A stretch of 64,000 bases of DNA. Source: Stenopsyche tienmushanensis. Its lineage: Eukaryota; Arthropoda; Insecta; Trichoptera; Stenopsychidae. Each line of letters starts with the position of its first letter. Position 1 is the stretch's first letter. A program made the position numbers and the translations under genes. The notes beneath the pieces were generated by a model. It had not been told where the DNA came from, did no database searches, and saw only the letters and a program-made list of their open reading frames with translations. Of this stretch, positions 49,939 to 61,799 are shown piece by piece. The DNA lies in NCBI GenBank assembly GCA_008973525.1, contig WACJ01000081.1, positions 868,001 to 932,000 of the forward strand, in the 5' to 3' direction.

Positions 49939-52900
49939 GACGAGTACTTTTTTAAGCTAGTATTTTTCATGCTAGGGGAGATGTTCGAGTCTGAAGTCTC
50001 GCAACTGGGAGCTCTTTTTCGAAAGTAATTTGCTTATTTGTCCGACCATTTTTAGTGCCTCGTCTCTTCTTCAAATGCCTTAAAGCTTCATCATATTTTT
50101 AGTATATATATTATCGTATGCATATAAAAAGCATTTGTTAAATTTAAATACAACCAATTGCTAAATTACTGCAATATTTACAATCACCTTTGTGATAGCC
50201 GTATATTTTGAAGTCATGTACTATTTCATTCAGCAATATTGATTTTGATGTAAGTTTTTTCATGTCCGACTTTCTTTTTGGCAATATTGGGAACAAATTT
50301 CCAAGAAATTAGTGTCTGCGAACGTGAAAAGAATCGAATGGATTTTCCAATATTTCGCGCGAAAAGTAGGTTTTATTCGAGGATGAACAACCGAAATCTC
50401 ACTTGTGCCATCTCGAAATAGACGATTGGCATAGCGAGGTGGTTTGAGCATATTTATACAACACAAAAAGCAGAATTTCGGTTGATGTTTTGTTGTTGGC
50501 CATCAGTCAATCGTTGTGTCGCTTTTCCGGCCTTGAAGCAAGGAGCACATCCTCACAACTTATTTGTCTTGTCGCGCTCGGCCGGAAAATATTCAGAGGT
50601 TTTTCGCGCTACGAGACGTCGATGAGCGTTGTTATCCTCATTCCCGTACAAGAGCACATTTTTTCCGCAAATGGAGTGCCTTCAGACAAGTAATTTATGT
50701 ATGGGGTGTGGGTGGGGTTCGAATGCCCCCCAGACAAGCATTCGTACGGGGGGGTGGCAAAAAATGTTACTTTGTGAAATTATTTCGCGCGAGCGGCTAC
50801 AAACGCTCGCTTAATATTAACTTTGGTACGCGGAAGTATGGCACACCTCCTATTGATTGAAGGAACTCGGAGAACGGAAGTAGAAGAGATTCTCGTGATT
50901 AGGGCTCCCGGCTTATTTCCTTTATATTACACTTTGCACTTATCGATGCTTATCTTTTACAGTTCAAACCGAGCTTTCCTTACTTATTAAAATATTGCAA
51001 AAGAGATTTATCCATAGCTAAACTTCACTCCGATTGTATTAACCTATTGAACAGTCCTTCGTATTCAACTAATGGTTTGCAGATTAGACCTAACGTGACC
51101 TTACTAATGTCGTGACATTGGCATTGTGGACTGTTGTTATAAAAATACAAATTCAAATTCGATTTTCGATTCGAATTATTGAATTTCACTACTCAATTAT
51201 AGATCCTCTCATATCCAAAATTAATATAAATGTAATTATAGCAAAACTTTATCATATGGGGGATATATTCGAAAACTACCCCGTTCAAAATCTTTCCTTA
51301 CAAAAGTCTACTATGAAGATTGTCTATATTGAACAACGAATATGAAACCCTAAGATTATTACATTTTTTGACATTCAATGCACAAAACTTATATGCATAA
51401 CTGATATTAAGGCATATCAAATTAATCGTCAAATGTATTGACAACTGAGGACAAATCCTCACCAGTACTAAGCTTTTGCAGATTTTACACTCATAAGGCT
51501 TCATATCTGCGTAAAAACCAAAAGTAAAGTGCATTCCATTATTTTTTAAAGATTTTGCTGCATTAGCAATAGTATTACACAATATAAATTCTAGACTTAT
51601 ATTTTGAACAAATAACGCAAAAACTCAAAATAAGCACAAAAACTGTTCTTAGTTTAAAGAGAAGTCTATGAATAAATTGAAACAATGAATGCTCATTAAA
51701 AAGCTATGATAACGAATAGAGATTAAACCTTCATAATTCCTTTATTAGAATCATCATTTAATTATTCTTCATCAAATGAACAACACCAAGAACTCAGATC
51801 TGCTGATAAATTTTAAGGACGTCATCCAGATAATCGAAGATAGTTTATGTCATATAGTTATCAACAGCTGTCCGAATATAAAGTCCCTCCGGGAATACAT
51901 TAGGGATCAAATATTAGCCATTATTATTCTTGATCAATGACATACAATCACTCAAATGATATACTATCAGTAAAATGATATACATTAATTATGATTCTAC
52001 TAGCCCTTTGGTAATGATCGCAAATGCAAAAATAATAATTTAATCTTGTATACTTTTATTATTATATTTGCGATTTATAGTATAATATTCTGTTATATAT
52101 TTGAGAATCTACTCTATTATATACTTTAATTCTTTGAGGAACTTCAATGATGATAATGCAAGTTTAATTGGAGGATATTGGAAGGTAAAAAACAATATAT
52201 CTAAAATAAAAGTAGCAATGAAAGCAAATTGCATTAGCCGCTTAAGCTGTAATGTCGTACGAGATACGTAATAAAAAAAATCGGGCCAAAAAAATTTCTG
52301 ATTAAAATATTTCTATTAAAATATATAACTGTTGAAAAAGGATATTTACATTATTTAAAAACAGTTAAATATCTCAGTAAAAATGTCTGCAATTGAAAGA
52401 ATATAATTACAATGAAGTTTCATTATTGCAATGTCACAGACTGTCTGCTAATTACTTTTTGAATAAATAAATTGTCGTAATTTACCATTTGTTGCATGGT
52501 TAAAAAGCTTCTATAAAAGCTACAAATAAAAAAAATATATATCGGTAAAAAACTAATAAAGGTTGAATTTTTAAAGAAATAAGATTGCGTTCAATTTTGC
52601 CTTGATGAAGACTATTTTTCCGAGTATTGGTCGCAATATCGCATTAAGTTTTTATTCATTCCATAGTCGGTTCGTTTGGCGAGTTTAATTTTAGCCAAAT
52701 TGCAACCGCGCTTGAGACTTTTGCGCATTTAAATTGTGACTTTGCATTTCAAATTAAGATGAAAACTTTCATACTTCCCGATTCGAACAAAATGTTTGCA
52801 AATATGGCCATTCGAAATGACAAAATTAATCTGGAGCAAACGTTCTACGTTTGCTTAATGAAATGCCTCGATTAGTTTCTGGTTGCGAAAACTTTGATTG

Positions 52901-53173
52901 CATAATAAGTATATAATAAATGATTCATCTATTTTATGAATAAAAATCCCAAAATACATCAACTTTTAATTACTTGTCTTATATTGAGTTTGAGAGTGCC
53001 GCCGAATGAATAGTTGTAATGAGCCACAGCACATGTTAGAGAGAATAGACTTTCTGCTTCCTTACATTACTCCGCATGTAATAGATTATTGCTTTTTTAC
53101 CAAAACTCTTAAATATTCTAGCGCATATATAATGTTTTCATAGGATTTTGGATGCTATGGAATGGTCTATTAC
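49939..53173. other. AT-rich stretch with GC-richer patch at about 50.3-50.9 kb
   Basis: No gene is recognised. Around 50260-50860 there are frames on both strands: 68 codons minus at 50260-50466, and 98 codons plus at 50564-50860. The sequence is balanced in composition and includes ggtttgagcatatttatacaac (a TATA-like phrase) and catcagtcaatcg (an initiator-like TCAGT), about 50 bp apart. That is too far for a standard core promoter. Retroelement remnant or regulatory island are both possible. Beyond 51 kb the DNA is again plain AT-rich. Confidence 0.35.
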
Positions 53174-53240
53174 AAGGATCGGCAGGAGCGGCTCGCGAGC
53201 CGCATGTGGCTCTTTGCATAGACTTTTGCGGCTCTTCGAA
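53174..53240 (+). mobile_element. hAT-type terminal fragment
   Basis: The phrase aggatcggcaggagcgg, then ctcgcgagccgcatgtggctc, then ttttgcggctctt is the well-known subterminal sequence of hAT elements whose ends begin with a CAGGGGTCGGC-like motif. The palindrome CGGCTCGCGAGCCG lies at 53190-53203. No transposase follows. It is a solo end or a heavily deleted copy. Confidence 0.6.
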
Positions 53241-53605
53241 CATGAACTCTAATTTCATCTCATCTCATGTTTATAACTTAGGAGTTTATGAGATAAATAA
53301 AACATCTTGAACTTTTTTCCCCCCAAAGATCCATATCCTATACATATGTATACTACATATTATATATCCTTGTATCGAAGTCCTTGCCGATTTTGATAGA
53401 CGTCTATTTGAGCTCAGCTTGTGTCCAGACACGATGAAGATACCATCTCCGTAAGTATATTTTTTAAGAACCATTGTTTAGTAATATTAACAAGTAAAAA
53501 AAATCTTATTTTTGTAGAGGGTTAAATGTCAAAACCCAAAACTAACCAATGTCACGTTCGTTATTATATGTTGCTATTTTTTGACCAATGACTTAATACC
53601 ACCAA
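53241..53605. other. Nothing recognised
   Basis: AT-rich DNA with a short unplaced minus-strand frame (53286-53474). Confidence 0.5.
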
Positions 53606-53856
53606 AGCCACAATAGCCATAAAGGAAATTTATGGTAATGTTACCATTACGACATGTCGATTTTGGTTTTCAAAATTTAAATCAGGTAACTTATGTTTGA
53701 TAGATACCCCTAGAACTGGAAAAATCTTAAATTTTGGATGACGGCATATTTGAGAGCCATAGTGGAAATAGATCCTTGATTAAGTATCGAAGAATTATCA
53801 CAGAGTGATCATGTTTATTCACCGTGATCAATAGCTCAGGTATGTTGTAAAAAGAG
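53606..53856 (+). pseudogene. Mariner-type transposase relic (copy 3), N-terminal part
   Basis: The translation starts A-I-K-E-I-Y-G-N-V and C-R-F-W-F-S-K-F-K-S-G-N, then D-T-P-R-T-G-K, matching the first helix-turn-helix of mariner transposases (usual W-F-x-x-F-x-S-G-x-F and P-R-S-G-R). After a frameshift near 53735 it continues D-D-G-I-L-R-A-I-V-E-I-D-P, L-S-I-E-E-L-S-Q-S, the start of the second helix-turn-helix. Stops and the frameshift make it dead. Repeat C copy 2 lies about 120 bp downstream. No terminal inverted repeats were found. Whether it is the same family as copies 1 and 2 cannot be told, since they cover other parts. Confidence 0.8.
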
Positions 53857-53976
53857 TATGTTGTCTCTTGTAACGTAGATTTGAAACTTCTTAGTTCTTA
53901 GGAAAAGATTATTTCATGCATTGCATTTTCTTCCATTTGTTAACAGAATTTTTTAGCCTGAAGATTAAGTTATGCT

Positions 53977-54158
53977 TGTGTAATATTTAATAAAATAGGT
54001 AGGCTACTAGTCTATTAGGTTACTTTGTGCTACGTATAGATACAAGTAGACGTGTTCTCTCTCTTTTTCCGACCAACTGCCGGTTAAGGTTTCCCTTTTA
54101 GAGACGTTCAAACCAATTTTTCCAACCGTCCTTTATAGAAAATTTACTTAAAAAACGA
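53977..54158 (+). repeat. A-tailed repeat family C, copy 2
   Basis: Starts tgtgtaatatttaataaaat and keeps the aggctact, ggttacttt-gctacg, tctctttttccgac and gacgttcaaaccaattt blocks. It ends in an A-rich run near 54158 and is more diverged than copy 1. Confidence 0.6.
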
Positions 54159-55545
54159 ATAAAAGTTTTGAAGGTTAGTATACGGAATAACACATCCAGG
54201 AAAAAAATCTACGACTTATATTCTAAAATTAATATTGGCATTAAATGAGTCTAAGGGATAGTAAATTATTCATAATTTCTTTCAACAGCTCAAAATATCA
54301 CATTGTAGTAAAACACAGGTACTTTGCAAATTTGTCTATGCAGATGCAGTAAATAAGATAGTGCTCGAGAAGAAGTGATGGCATTTAATAAAGCGTTGAC
54401 AAGGATGATGATACATTGCTTCTTGGTAGCACAACATGTCTTCTGGGAGCTTCAACGTTTACCAATAAAGCCTCAAGCTACTCTGGGAGCGAGCATCTTC
54501 TGAATCAATTATTCTTGCTGCAATTTAGGTCAAACATGATATAGTTCATCGCGTTTCCCAAGAAAATCTGTATTCATAATTGAAACGGTTTATAAAATGC
54601 ATCTAAAATTTTGAACAGTGCGCAAAATAAGTAGGAAGCCTTCTTTCAGACGAGATGCTTTTACTTAGTAAAATGGAATTAGCGTAATTAAATAATGCAA
54701 TTATTTGTTAAGCTTGAAGTTTGCGCTGGATCAAGTTTGTCAACTCGAGCCATTCTTCAGGTTTCAACTAGACGCCGGATTAAGGACTATCCAGGTTGCT
54801 TTTATTTTGCTATCGTAATCTAATCCCCTGCCTAGGTAGACACAATATAATAGATTATATACGACCTTAATAGCCGAAGCCAGGTGAGTTAATCTATACT
54901 AATGTGAAGTTGTAACCTGTTTTTCATTAATCCGTAGCTCCAAATTGCCAAAGTCATTACTGCTGATGCTGCCGCTGCAGCCTCGAACCCAAAACAAAAT
55001 GAAAGCAATTTGTTATAAATAATCTGTAATGTAAGCTTTGACTTAAAAAACGCACCCCAAATCAAATATTAACAAAGATTTCAGACCAAATTTAAGAATA
55101 TACTCGATATCGTACACTGTGTACTTAAAATATAATTAATTATTATAATTGAGTTGTTGGCGTAAATATTAAAAAGTTTCCAGCGAGTAGTCCATGACTT
55201 TAATACGCTTTCTTTGAAGTACTTAAATGCAGTTCCCGAGGTTAATCTTTAATTATTCAACCTTAAGAAGACAAATTTCATTAAGAAAAATTCATCCGTA
55301 GGATTATTAAGATAAGACAATAATTAAAATTGCTATCGGCGGCACTTGATCTCTTTAAAATTAAAAATATACGTTCATTCGTTTAAGAAATTATTAATTT
55401 TCTTTTACAAATTCTTATATATATTGATACAATATTATTATATTAAAACCTTCATTTTTAAGAATGCATTGAGCGATAGTTAATTTGATTTATAATCGAT
55501 AATTATTACAGTTTTTAAATGTAAACGTAATGAATGTTTCATGTA
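54159..55545. other. Non-coding stretch, nothing recognised
   Basis: I see no supportable gene or repeat here. Confidence 0.5.
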
Positions 55546-55623
55546 TTAACCCTGTTAGTGACAGACAACGATATATCGTCGTTGGTGCCAACATCTGCGC
55601 AAAATGCCAACGACGATATATCG
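55546..55623 (+). mobile_element. piggyBac-like terminus with paired palindromes
   Basis: TTAA (55546-55549) is followed by CCCTGTTAGTGACAG, a typical piggyBac-superfamily start. The dyad CGATATATCG is centred at 55573.5, again 27.5 bp in from the TTAA, and a second CGATATATCG is centred 45 bp further on. Their outer arms are inverted: cgatatatcgtcgttgg (55569-55585) faces ccaacgacgatatatcg (55607-55623). No matching right end or transposase was found nearby, so this is a solo end or a short derivative. Confidence 0.65.
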
Positions 55624-57504
55624 GTGTGTATGCGACAGCGTCATAATATTTGCATCGCAAGAGAACTCTGGTTCTAAATGACATTAAATAAGGGTCTTGT
55701 TAAACATGTTTATAACATAATACATATTTTAAATTGTATTCCATATTTAATAACTGGGCGAAATGGAATGGTCATTTACGTGTGGAATAATATATTATAT
55801 TTAAAGCATTATATAAAAATCAAGCCACGTTCTTAAAGGTCAATATAGTAAGATCCCTCGTGAGTTGGTCCTTGCATAATTTGGTCACGTTTTTGGCAAT
55901 TTCTTTAAGGAAGAACTTCAAGCTTTTTCAAATGAGTGTCAAAATAATTCAATATCGGATGAGAATATTCTTTTTATGTAATATTCAAGTGCTGTAAAAT
56001 GGATTTTTAGATTTTTTTGAGCTATAAATATAACGCTGATGCTAATAATCAATTCAGGGATCCCGGATAATATGATTTTGCTCACCTGTTAAACAAGATG
56101 ATTGACGTTGTTCATATTTTGCGTGGGTTTATATATAAAGCGTGTAATTTAATCTCATATAATACTGTAGAGTATATTGAAGAATATTTTAACGTATCGA
56201 TGAGTTTAAAAAGAGCTAAAATATGAACAAAAATGTGGATGAGTTTTGAATGATACTTGCTTTGTATGGATATTTTTGTTGAATTCTGCCATAAAATTAT
56301 CATAAAGCCCCCTTCAACGAAGAATACAATTTCTCTTTATATTATATATCATTTTGAATTATCTAAAGCGAATCGAGCGAGCGCATCATTGAAGGACCCA
56401 TTTTTCAGATATCGAAGGCGACATGAGAATATATGAAGCATGAGACATTGTTCGATTTCTGGATGAGCGGTTTTAAGATTTTATTTGTGAAAAAAAATTA
56501 GCTATGCATTCGGCGTCATCTTTCGATTGGATGTAAAAGAGGGGTGTCTTATTGAAACGATGAATGATTCATATCGCGATCCTTCTGATAAAGAATGACT
56601 CCGAATGTATAGACAAATATAACGTGAATCGTCGCAACGTGAAAAGTTCAATATAAGCTCAGGACTTGAACAAAGAGAGCTTTCAGCAAACTTCATGAGC
56701 GGCCAACTGAGAGAAAGCTGCACCGTCTGAGAGATTCTAAATAAAGGAGATTCGACTTTCGGTTGCACCTAAATGTAGACATTCGACGTTGTGGGGATTC
56801 GTTTCGATAGTTAACGTTCATTGATATTTCACGACGATGGCGACGCTGTCGGGGTAGAAATCCTCTTTGGATTTCGTGATCGAGCGATGGAGTGCCAAAG
56901 GATGCTGTTGAATGAGTTCATCTACTTTGTACCAATTAAGTTTTCACGTGTTCGAATTAACGGTCTATGAATGATAGAAAATTGTTCAAGGGACCATATT
57001 AAATTCTATTGAAGTTTCGTTTATAAAAATTGTTTATTATATGATCATTGATAGATATTGTCTGATGAAACTTTCTTTTAAATAATTTTCTTTCTTTTGC
57101 ATTAATAATAGCCAATATACGACTTTTCACCTACATTGTCTGTGTATCCATTAGAACGCTTCATCCAATATCGTTTAATTTCAAAACCAAATAAAACAAT
57201 TTCCAATACTCTGTATTAGGAAATATGCCGTTTATTTCGTTTCTGTAATTTAACATAAACGATCCATAAGCATATACCTTTAAATATATAAATGAACCTT
57301 CCTCGGGATTAAGCTGTTTTAGAGCTTATATAATGGGTTATCCTTTTAAAGCAGTAACTGTGTTTAACGTTTAAAACTAACGTAAACTACTTATATTACC
57401 TCCCGTTCTTAATTATGATCTGATGAAGATTTTTTATTTCAATAATAAGGAAATTTTTGCTCACCAAGAATTCAAGCTTTGAATGATTTTGTACTGGAGT
57501 TTGT
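55624..57504. other. AT-rich stretch, no gene recognised
   Basis: No gene is recognised. At about 56460-56900 the composition is more balanced and a minus-strand frame of 88 codons (56502-56768) is present but unplaced. Confidence 0.45.
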
Positions 57505-58246
57505 AATGTAGGAGTGGGGCCTGCAGTCCGTCATCTGCTGTAGATCCCTTCAATTTGATTTTTCCTCGCACCTACGGATGGGTATTAGATTCCATGATGC
57601 CCACCCATAAAACCCCTGAAGGGGGGGCTATCCTACGTCCATGGGCAACAGTTGAACCCTCGAGGTAATTGTGTGGAGTAGCGGTACGCGAAAGTAGCCG
57701 CGTCGGTCTGCTCATCAAACGCTGTTGGGGTAACCTAGCTAACATGAGTTGAGTACGCAGGTCACCCTGTGCTGCGTACTCGTAAAGGGGTATGTGAAAC
57801 TGCTGATTACAGATATTGGTGGAGTCTGGAGGAATCACCACTATCCTCAACAGCCTAATGCATACAGGGGAGAACGGCTTAGGCTACTCAATTGGTGGCT
57901 CGTCTTCGTGACTAGGTACTGCAAATGACCGAACCAATACTAGTACCTTGAGGAAGGGGTAGCCCCTGAAGTCCGTCATTCTAACTGAGGTTAGACCAGT
58001 GGTGGCAGTGAACCTGCGTTAGTAGTTTCTTTGAACTTAGCGTAACCTTTATCCTTCCTCCTCCATCGCACCTTCGGGTGCACGTAGTCTGAAGCAGGTC
58101 TTCCTGTGGAAACTTCGCCTCCTCTGGAGGATACGAAGCAAAAGGTGTGGGCACCTGGATGCTCTGCACGTAGCGTTTCCCGTAGGGTTAAAGATCAGTG
58201 AAATACACTCTTTATGTGGCTTGTCCGGGGAAACCCGGAACAGGCC
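57505..58246 (-). repeat. GC-rich interspersed repeat, copy 2 (longer)
   Basis: Inverted relative to 22766-23177. The minus strand starts at 58246 with ggcctgttccgggtttcc and runs through a coding-like P-P-E-E-A-K-F-P stretch to ttgaggatagtggtga (57837), then continues about 330 bp beyond what copy 1 keeps. A tail motif, gatgacggactgcagg, occurs near 57540 and a variant (aatgacggacttcaggggc) near 57975. So the element carries an internal tandem repetition of a unit of roughly 440 bp. A 92-codon minus-strand frame (57572-57850) spans the extra part and is unplaced. GC content far exceeds the flanks. It is likely a retrotransposon segment of unknown family. Confidence 0.6.
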
Positions 58247-59697
58247 GCACAATAGGGACGTACACTAAAGATCCTCCACGCTCGTTAGTCGCTGTTTATC
58301 GTCTGTCAATTTTTTTTGCATTTTCGGGTGAATATTCGCTTGAATCCAAGCTTTTTTGTGGTGTCTCGCCTTCTTTCGAGGGTATGGTGTAAAAAGGGTG
58401 CAAGTTGAACGAACGCGAATTTCCGCGTCCAAGACAATCGGTCGACTCAGTATTCTTTCTTCGCAAGAAGTTTCTTTTAAGCTTACAAATTGCATCTACA
58501 CAATGGCTTTACGCAGAAGTACTATTTATCGTCTAAAATAATAATCAACCATCCACATTTTGGTTTCATTTTATATTTGTATTGTTAATCAAATTGACAA
58601 TTGACTGTCAAAAAACATTTTCAGAATTTGACGTTATTCTCAATAAGTTTGAGAATCAACAATTTACTAAACTGCACTATATTGTACATTGTCATTATGT
58701 TTAACAGAATTTCAGCTCCTATTTTGTGATCATACGGATAAACATGTTTTTTACATATTAGATGTTTCCAGCCCATCATCTTTTCCGTATTCCTCCTATT
58801 TTATTATTGTTTGGGTAGTTGCAAAAAAATCACGTGCCGAATTTTATAGGTTCTCCTTAATGGTACATCTCAAATATCATGACATTGCTTGCCACAAAAA
58901 GCAAATAAATCCCTATAAAAATGTATATACAAAGCGAACACAGTTAAAGGTTAAGATTGAGAATTCCTCCGAAGCACTCTCGCCCGGCTACAAGGCTATC
59001 GATAAAGTAATTACCGCCCTCTTGAGCAAAAACGTGCAGACTTTTTATCCGATGAGGTGAAAGTTAATATCGCAATATTTAGGTCATTTCGGGCCTTAAT
59101 TGTGAAGGATAGAGATATAATTGCCCTCGTTATGCCGATATGACGATCCGATTATACAAACTTTATGGAGGATCGCTACCCCGGAGTTCCCTTATCGCCA
59201 ATGTAAATAACAATTACACCATTATCCCAACGGGTTGTGATATTCATTAGATTATTGTATAGGCGAACACAAACATGGTTAAATATTATTAGCAGGCTAG
59301 ACATCCGGTTGACATAAGTGAAAATTTGTCAGGTAATGATCATTCCATCATGGTGGTGAAGCAACTCTGTAGAGGATAGGGATGTTGCCGGCCATGGAGT
59401 TGATAAGGAAAATCGACAGATATTCTATGAAATATGATTATAGTGCAAATCAGTTATTGTGTTTTTCTGAAAATATTAATTAGCACAACTTTCTACTTGT
59501 ATGGCTTCTTCACTTCAATTAATTTAAAGAGTTATCAGTCACAAAGTTTGTCTACATTTGATTCAATATTTGAGGGCTTTTTCAATTAATTTTTTTGAGG
59601 TGATTTGTGGCAAACCCTTTTATGGGACCATTGCCAACCATATTGGCGTGGTTTTTCATAGAAAATATATGTTTTAAAAATGTGTTTACCAATCACA
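58247..59697. other. Non-coding stretch, unplaced frames
   Basis: The first 300 bp are more balanced in composition and may still belong to the neighbouring GC-rich repeat. Frames on both strands (58265-58495 minus, 58198-58541 plus) are unplaced. The 123-codon plus frame at 58689-59060 is one of the longest in this window but its content (serine/phenylalanine-rich, lysine-rich end) matches nothing known. Confidence 0.35.
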
Positions 59698-59765
59698 CCT
59701 CCTGTAGATTTGAACCCATGACGATTGGGTTACTAGCCCGGCGGCTTAATCGCGAGACTACCTAC
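59698..59765 (-). repeat. tRNA-Thr-like pseudogene or SINE head
   Basis: Read on the minus strand, tagtctcgcgattaagccg (D-arm/A box), ccgggctagtaaccc (anticodon arm, loop CTAGTAA, so AGT as in tRNA-Thr) and gggttcaaatc (B box) occur in the right order and spacing. The T stem does not pair properly and no acceptor stem is visible, so it is not a functional tRNA. It is best seen as a tRNA-derived SINE head. Confidence 0.5.
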
Positions 59766-60109
59766 AAATATTTTTTCATCATTGAGTATCATACAATACT
59801 TTCACATAAAGATAGCCCCGAGACACAGAGTACGTTTCATGACGGGCAACCTCACGCGGGTTCGTTCACTATCGGACCGTGGAAGGTTTAAAATTAAGAA
59901 GAATATGATCAGGTGATTAGATAAGCTCGACGTTTTTAAGCAAGATCTTTATTTGTTTTGTAATCGGCAGGAAGAATGCGTCTACCCGTACCTTATGTCA
60001 TTTCCTGTGCATCCGCATTCTGCTCTTAGTCTCGCAAATCCTATATTAGGCTAGGATATAGACCTAAACAGCAGTCTATTATTTTTCATACGAAAATAAA
60101 TCTAATCAA

Positions 60110-60172
60110 GTGTTGATATACTAGTTTAGATCCTGGACTCGTATTATAAAGGTTCGGGTTCTAATCCAGATT
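60110..60172 (+). repeat. tRNA-like (SINE head) sequence
   Basis: ctagtttagatcctggactcg, then attataaaggttcgggttctaatccag, gives an A-box-like region, an anticodon-arm-like segment and a near-perfect B box (ggttctaatcc). No acceptor pairing is seen. It lies only about 350 bp from the other tRNA-like sequence but on the opposite strand. Confidence 0.45.
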
Positions 60173-61555
60173 TTGGAAAAGCTATACTTATTTTATGTTA
60201 ATGAGACTAGTGAAATATATTCATTTTACTGAAGAAACCTACCTATTAACTCCTGTTCCCTTAATACCCATAGCATCCTGATTTTCTTTTGTAATTTTTT
60301 TCTTAGACGTTCAAATTATTTCCTTTACCACATTTATTAATTTGAGAGAGTTTTTCTTAATAAGAGCTTTGACTTTTGGAAAAAAATAATATCACAAATT
60401 TACTACGAGTATAATAGCTTTTTTTTTAGCTAAGGCAATTATGAAAAACAATGAGAAACCATCGCATGAAATATTCTATGCCTTGAAAATTCTCCTATGG
60501 AGATCGCCTACGGTCTATTACGTAAAAGGCGCTATAAAAATTTTAATACAATTTAACGAATTAATTCTGTTATATAATTTCCCCGAGAATTAATTACTTT
60601 GAAATTTCTTAAAAAATAGTTGATTTGAATAAGCTTGCCGTATCGCCCTTGTGTAAGACAATGGTAAAGAGACTTCATACGATAATGAATCCGCTCTTAG
60701 GGATTAAGGCGATATCAGATTAATTAAATGGCGTATTCCGCCTTCCAGCAAGCTTCTGATTCAGCGATGTTAACATACTACCACGTCTTCATTTCTGCGA
60801 AGCACGATTTAATTATTTTTCGAAACGACTGAAAAAGTATACGGGATATTTTTTCCCATAGAAACAAAACGTCGGGATGTAAGGTTTATTGGCACATTGG
60901 CGATTTTTTCTGGCGGGTCATTAGCGGCAGTGACAAGAAGGCGTCGATTCGCGCTGGATTAATCAACTAGTGTTGGCAGCAAGAAAAATAGCCGATACAC
61001 CAGGGAAACCGCAAAATCTGATATCTGCCGTTGACGTTTGATAGACATCCTTATTATAAATTAGGCTTTATTATGACTATACATATAACGAAGAGTGACA
61101 AAAAATAAGTATACTGATCAAATTTGTGGAAAAATATCGTTGGAAACAATTTATTCTGATGTTGTCACAAATTTACCCAAATATATGTCCATGAAATTAT
61201 ATATATTTAAATCTTATCTCAACTTCAAGAAAGCATCACATATAAATTTATAATTAAAAACAATATTATACCTTCACTTACCTACAAAACTCAATCGACA
61301 TTCTTCTTTCTAAGGTGTAAATCTATATCCTCCTTCTAGAGAGATTTTTCATCTGTTAGGAAAAAAATACTCAGACAACGATGTATTTATACCTGCTTGC
61401 CTATGTCATTGACTTTTTACGAGCCGATGCAAAAGAAGACAGGGAGTAATAGTTGCGTATTTTTTAAATTTTAATTAATGGATGTTGGATTTCTCGCGCG
61501 GTAGAAGTCAAACTACTTAGCTCTTATGAATGTTATGCATAGTTTTTTCCAAAGT
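60173..61555. other. Non-coding stretch with GC-richer patch at about 60.88-61.03 kb
   Basis: No gene is recognised. The patch at 60880-61030 (gcacattggcgatttt, gcgggtcattagcggcagtg) is notable only by composition; a conserved non-coding element is possible. Confidence 0.35.
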
Positions 61556-61799
61556 TGTGTAATATATAATAAAATACGCAATTGTTAAATAGTGGTTACT
61601 ATATGCTATGCACTCACATAGGAGACAGAACGCGGCGCATGCGCTTTTCATGTATAATATATGATGTATGCGATGAAAATGGAGAGATTATAAACAATTC
61701 ATCTTATTTTCGATCAATTGCCATTAGGAGTGTCACTTTTCGTGACATTTAAGCCAGTTTGCCATATCACACCTATACAAGTTTCACTTCAAAAAATAT
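61556..61799 (+). repeat. A-tailed repeat family C, copy 3
   Basis: Starts tgtgtaatatataataaaat and keeps tagtggttactatatgcta, gtgtcacttttcgtgacattt, gccagtttgccat and ctatacaagtttcacttcaaaaaa. Compared with copies 1 and 2 it has about 60 extra bp in the middle (61620-61710), including the palindrome-like gcggcgcatgcgc. Confidence 0.65.

Noticed and set aside
50440..50510. TATA-like box plus initiator as a core promoter
   Set aside because: Spacing is about 50 bp rather than the usual 25-35, and no transcript or coding region follows.
58689..59060. 123-codon frame as a host gene
   Set aside because: No recognisable domain, no signal peptide, composition like translated AT-rich DNA, and no promoter or splice evidence.
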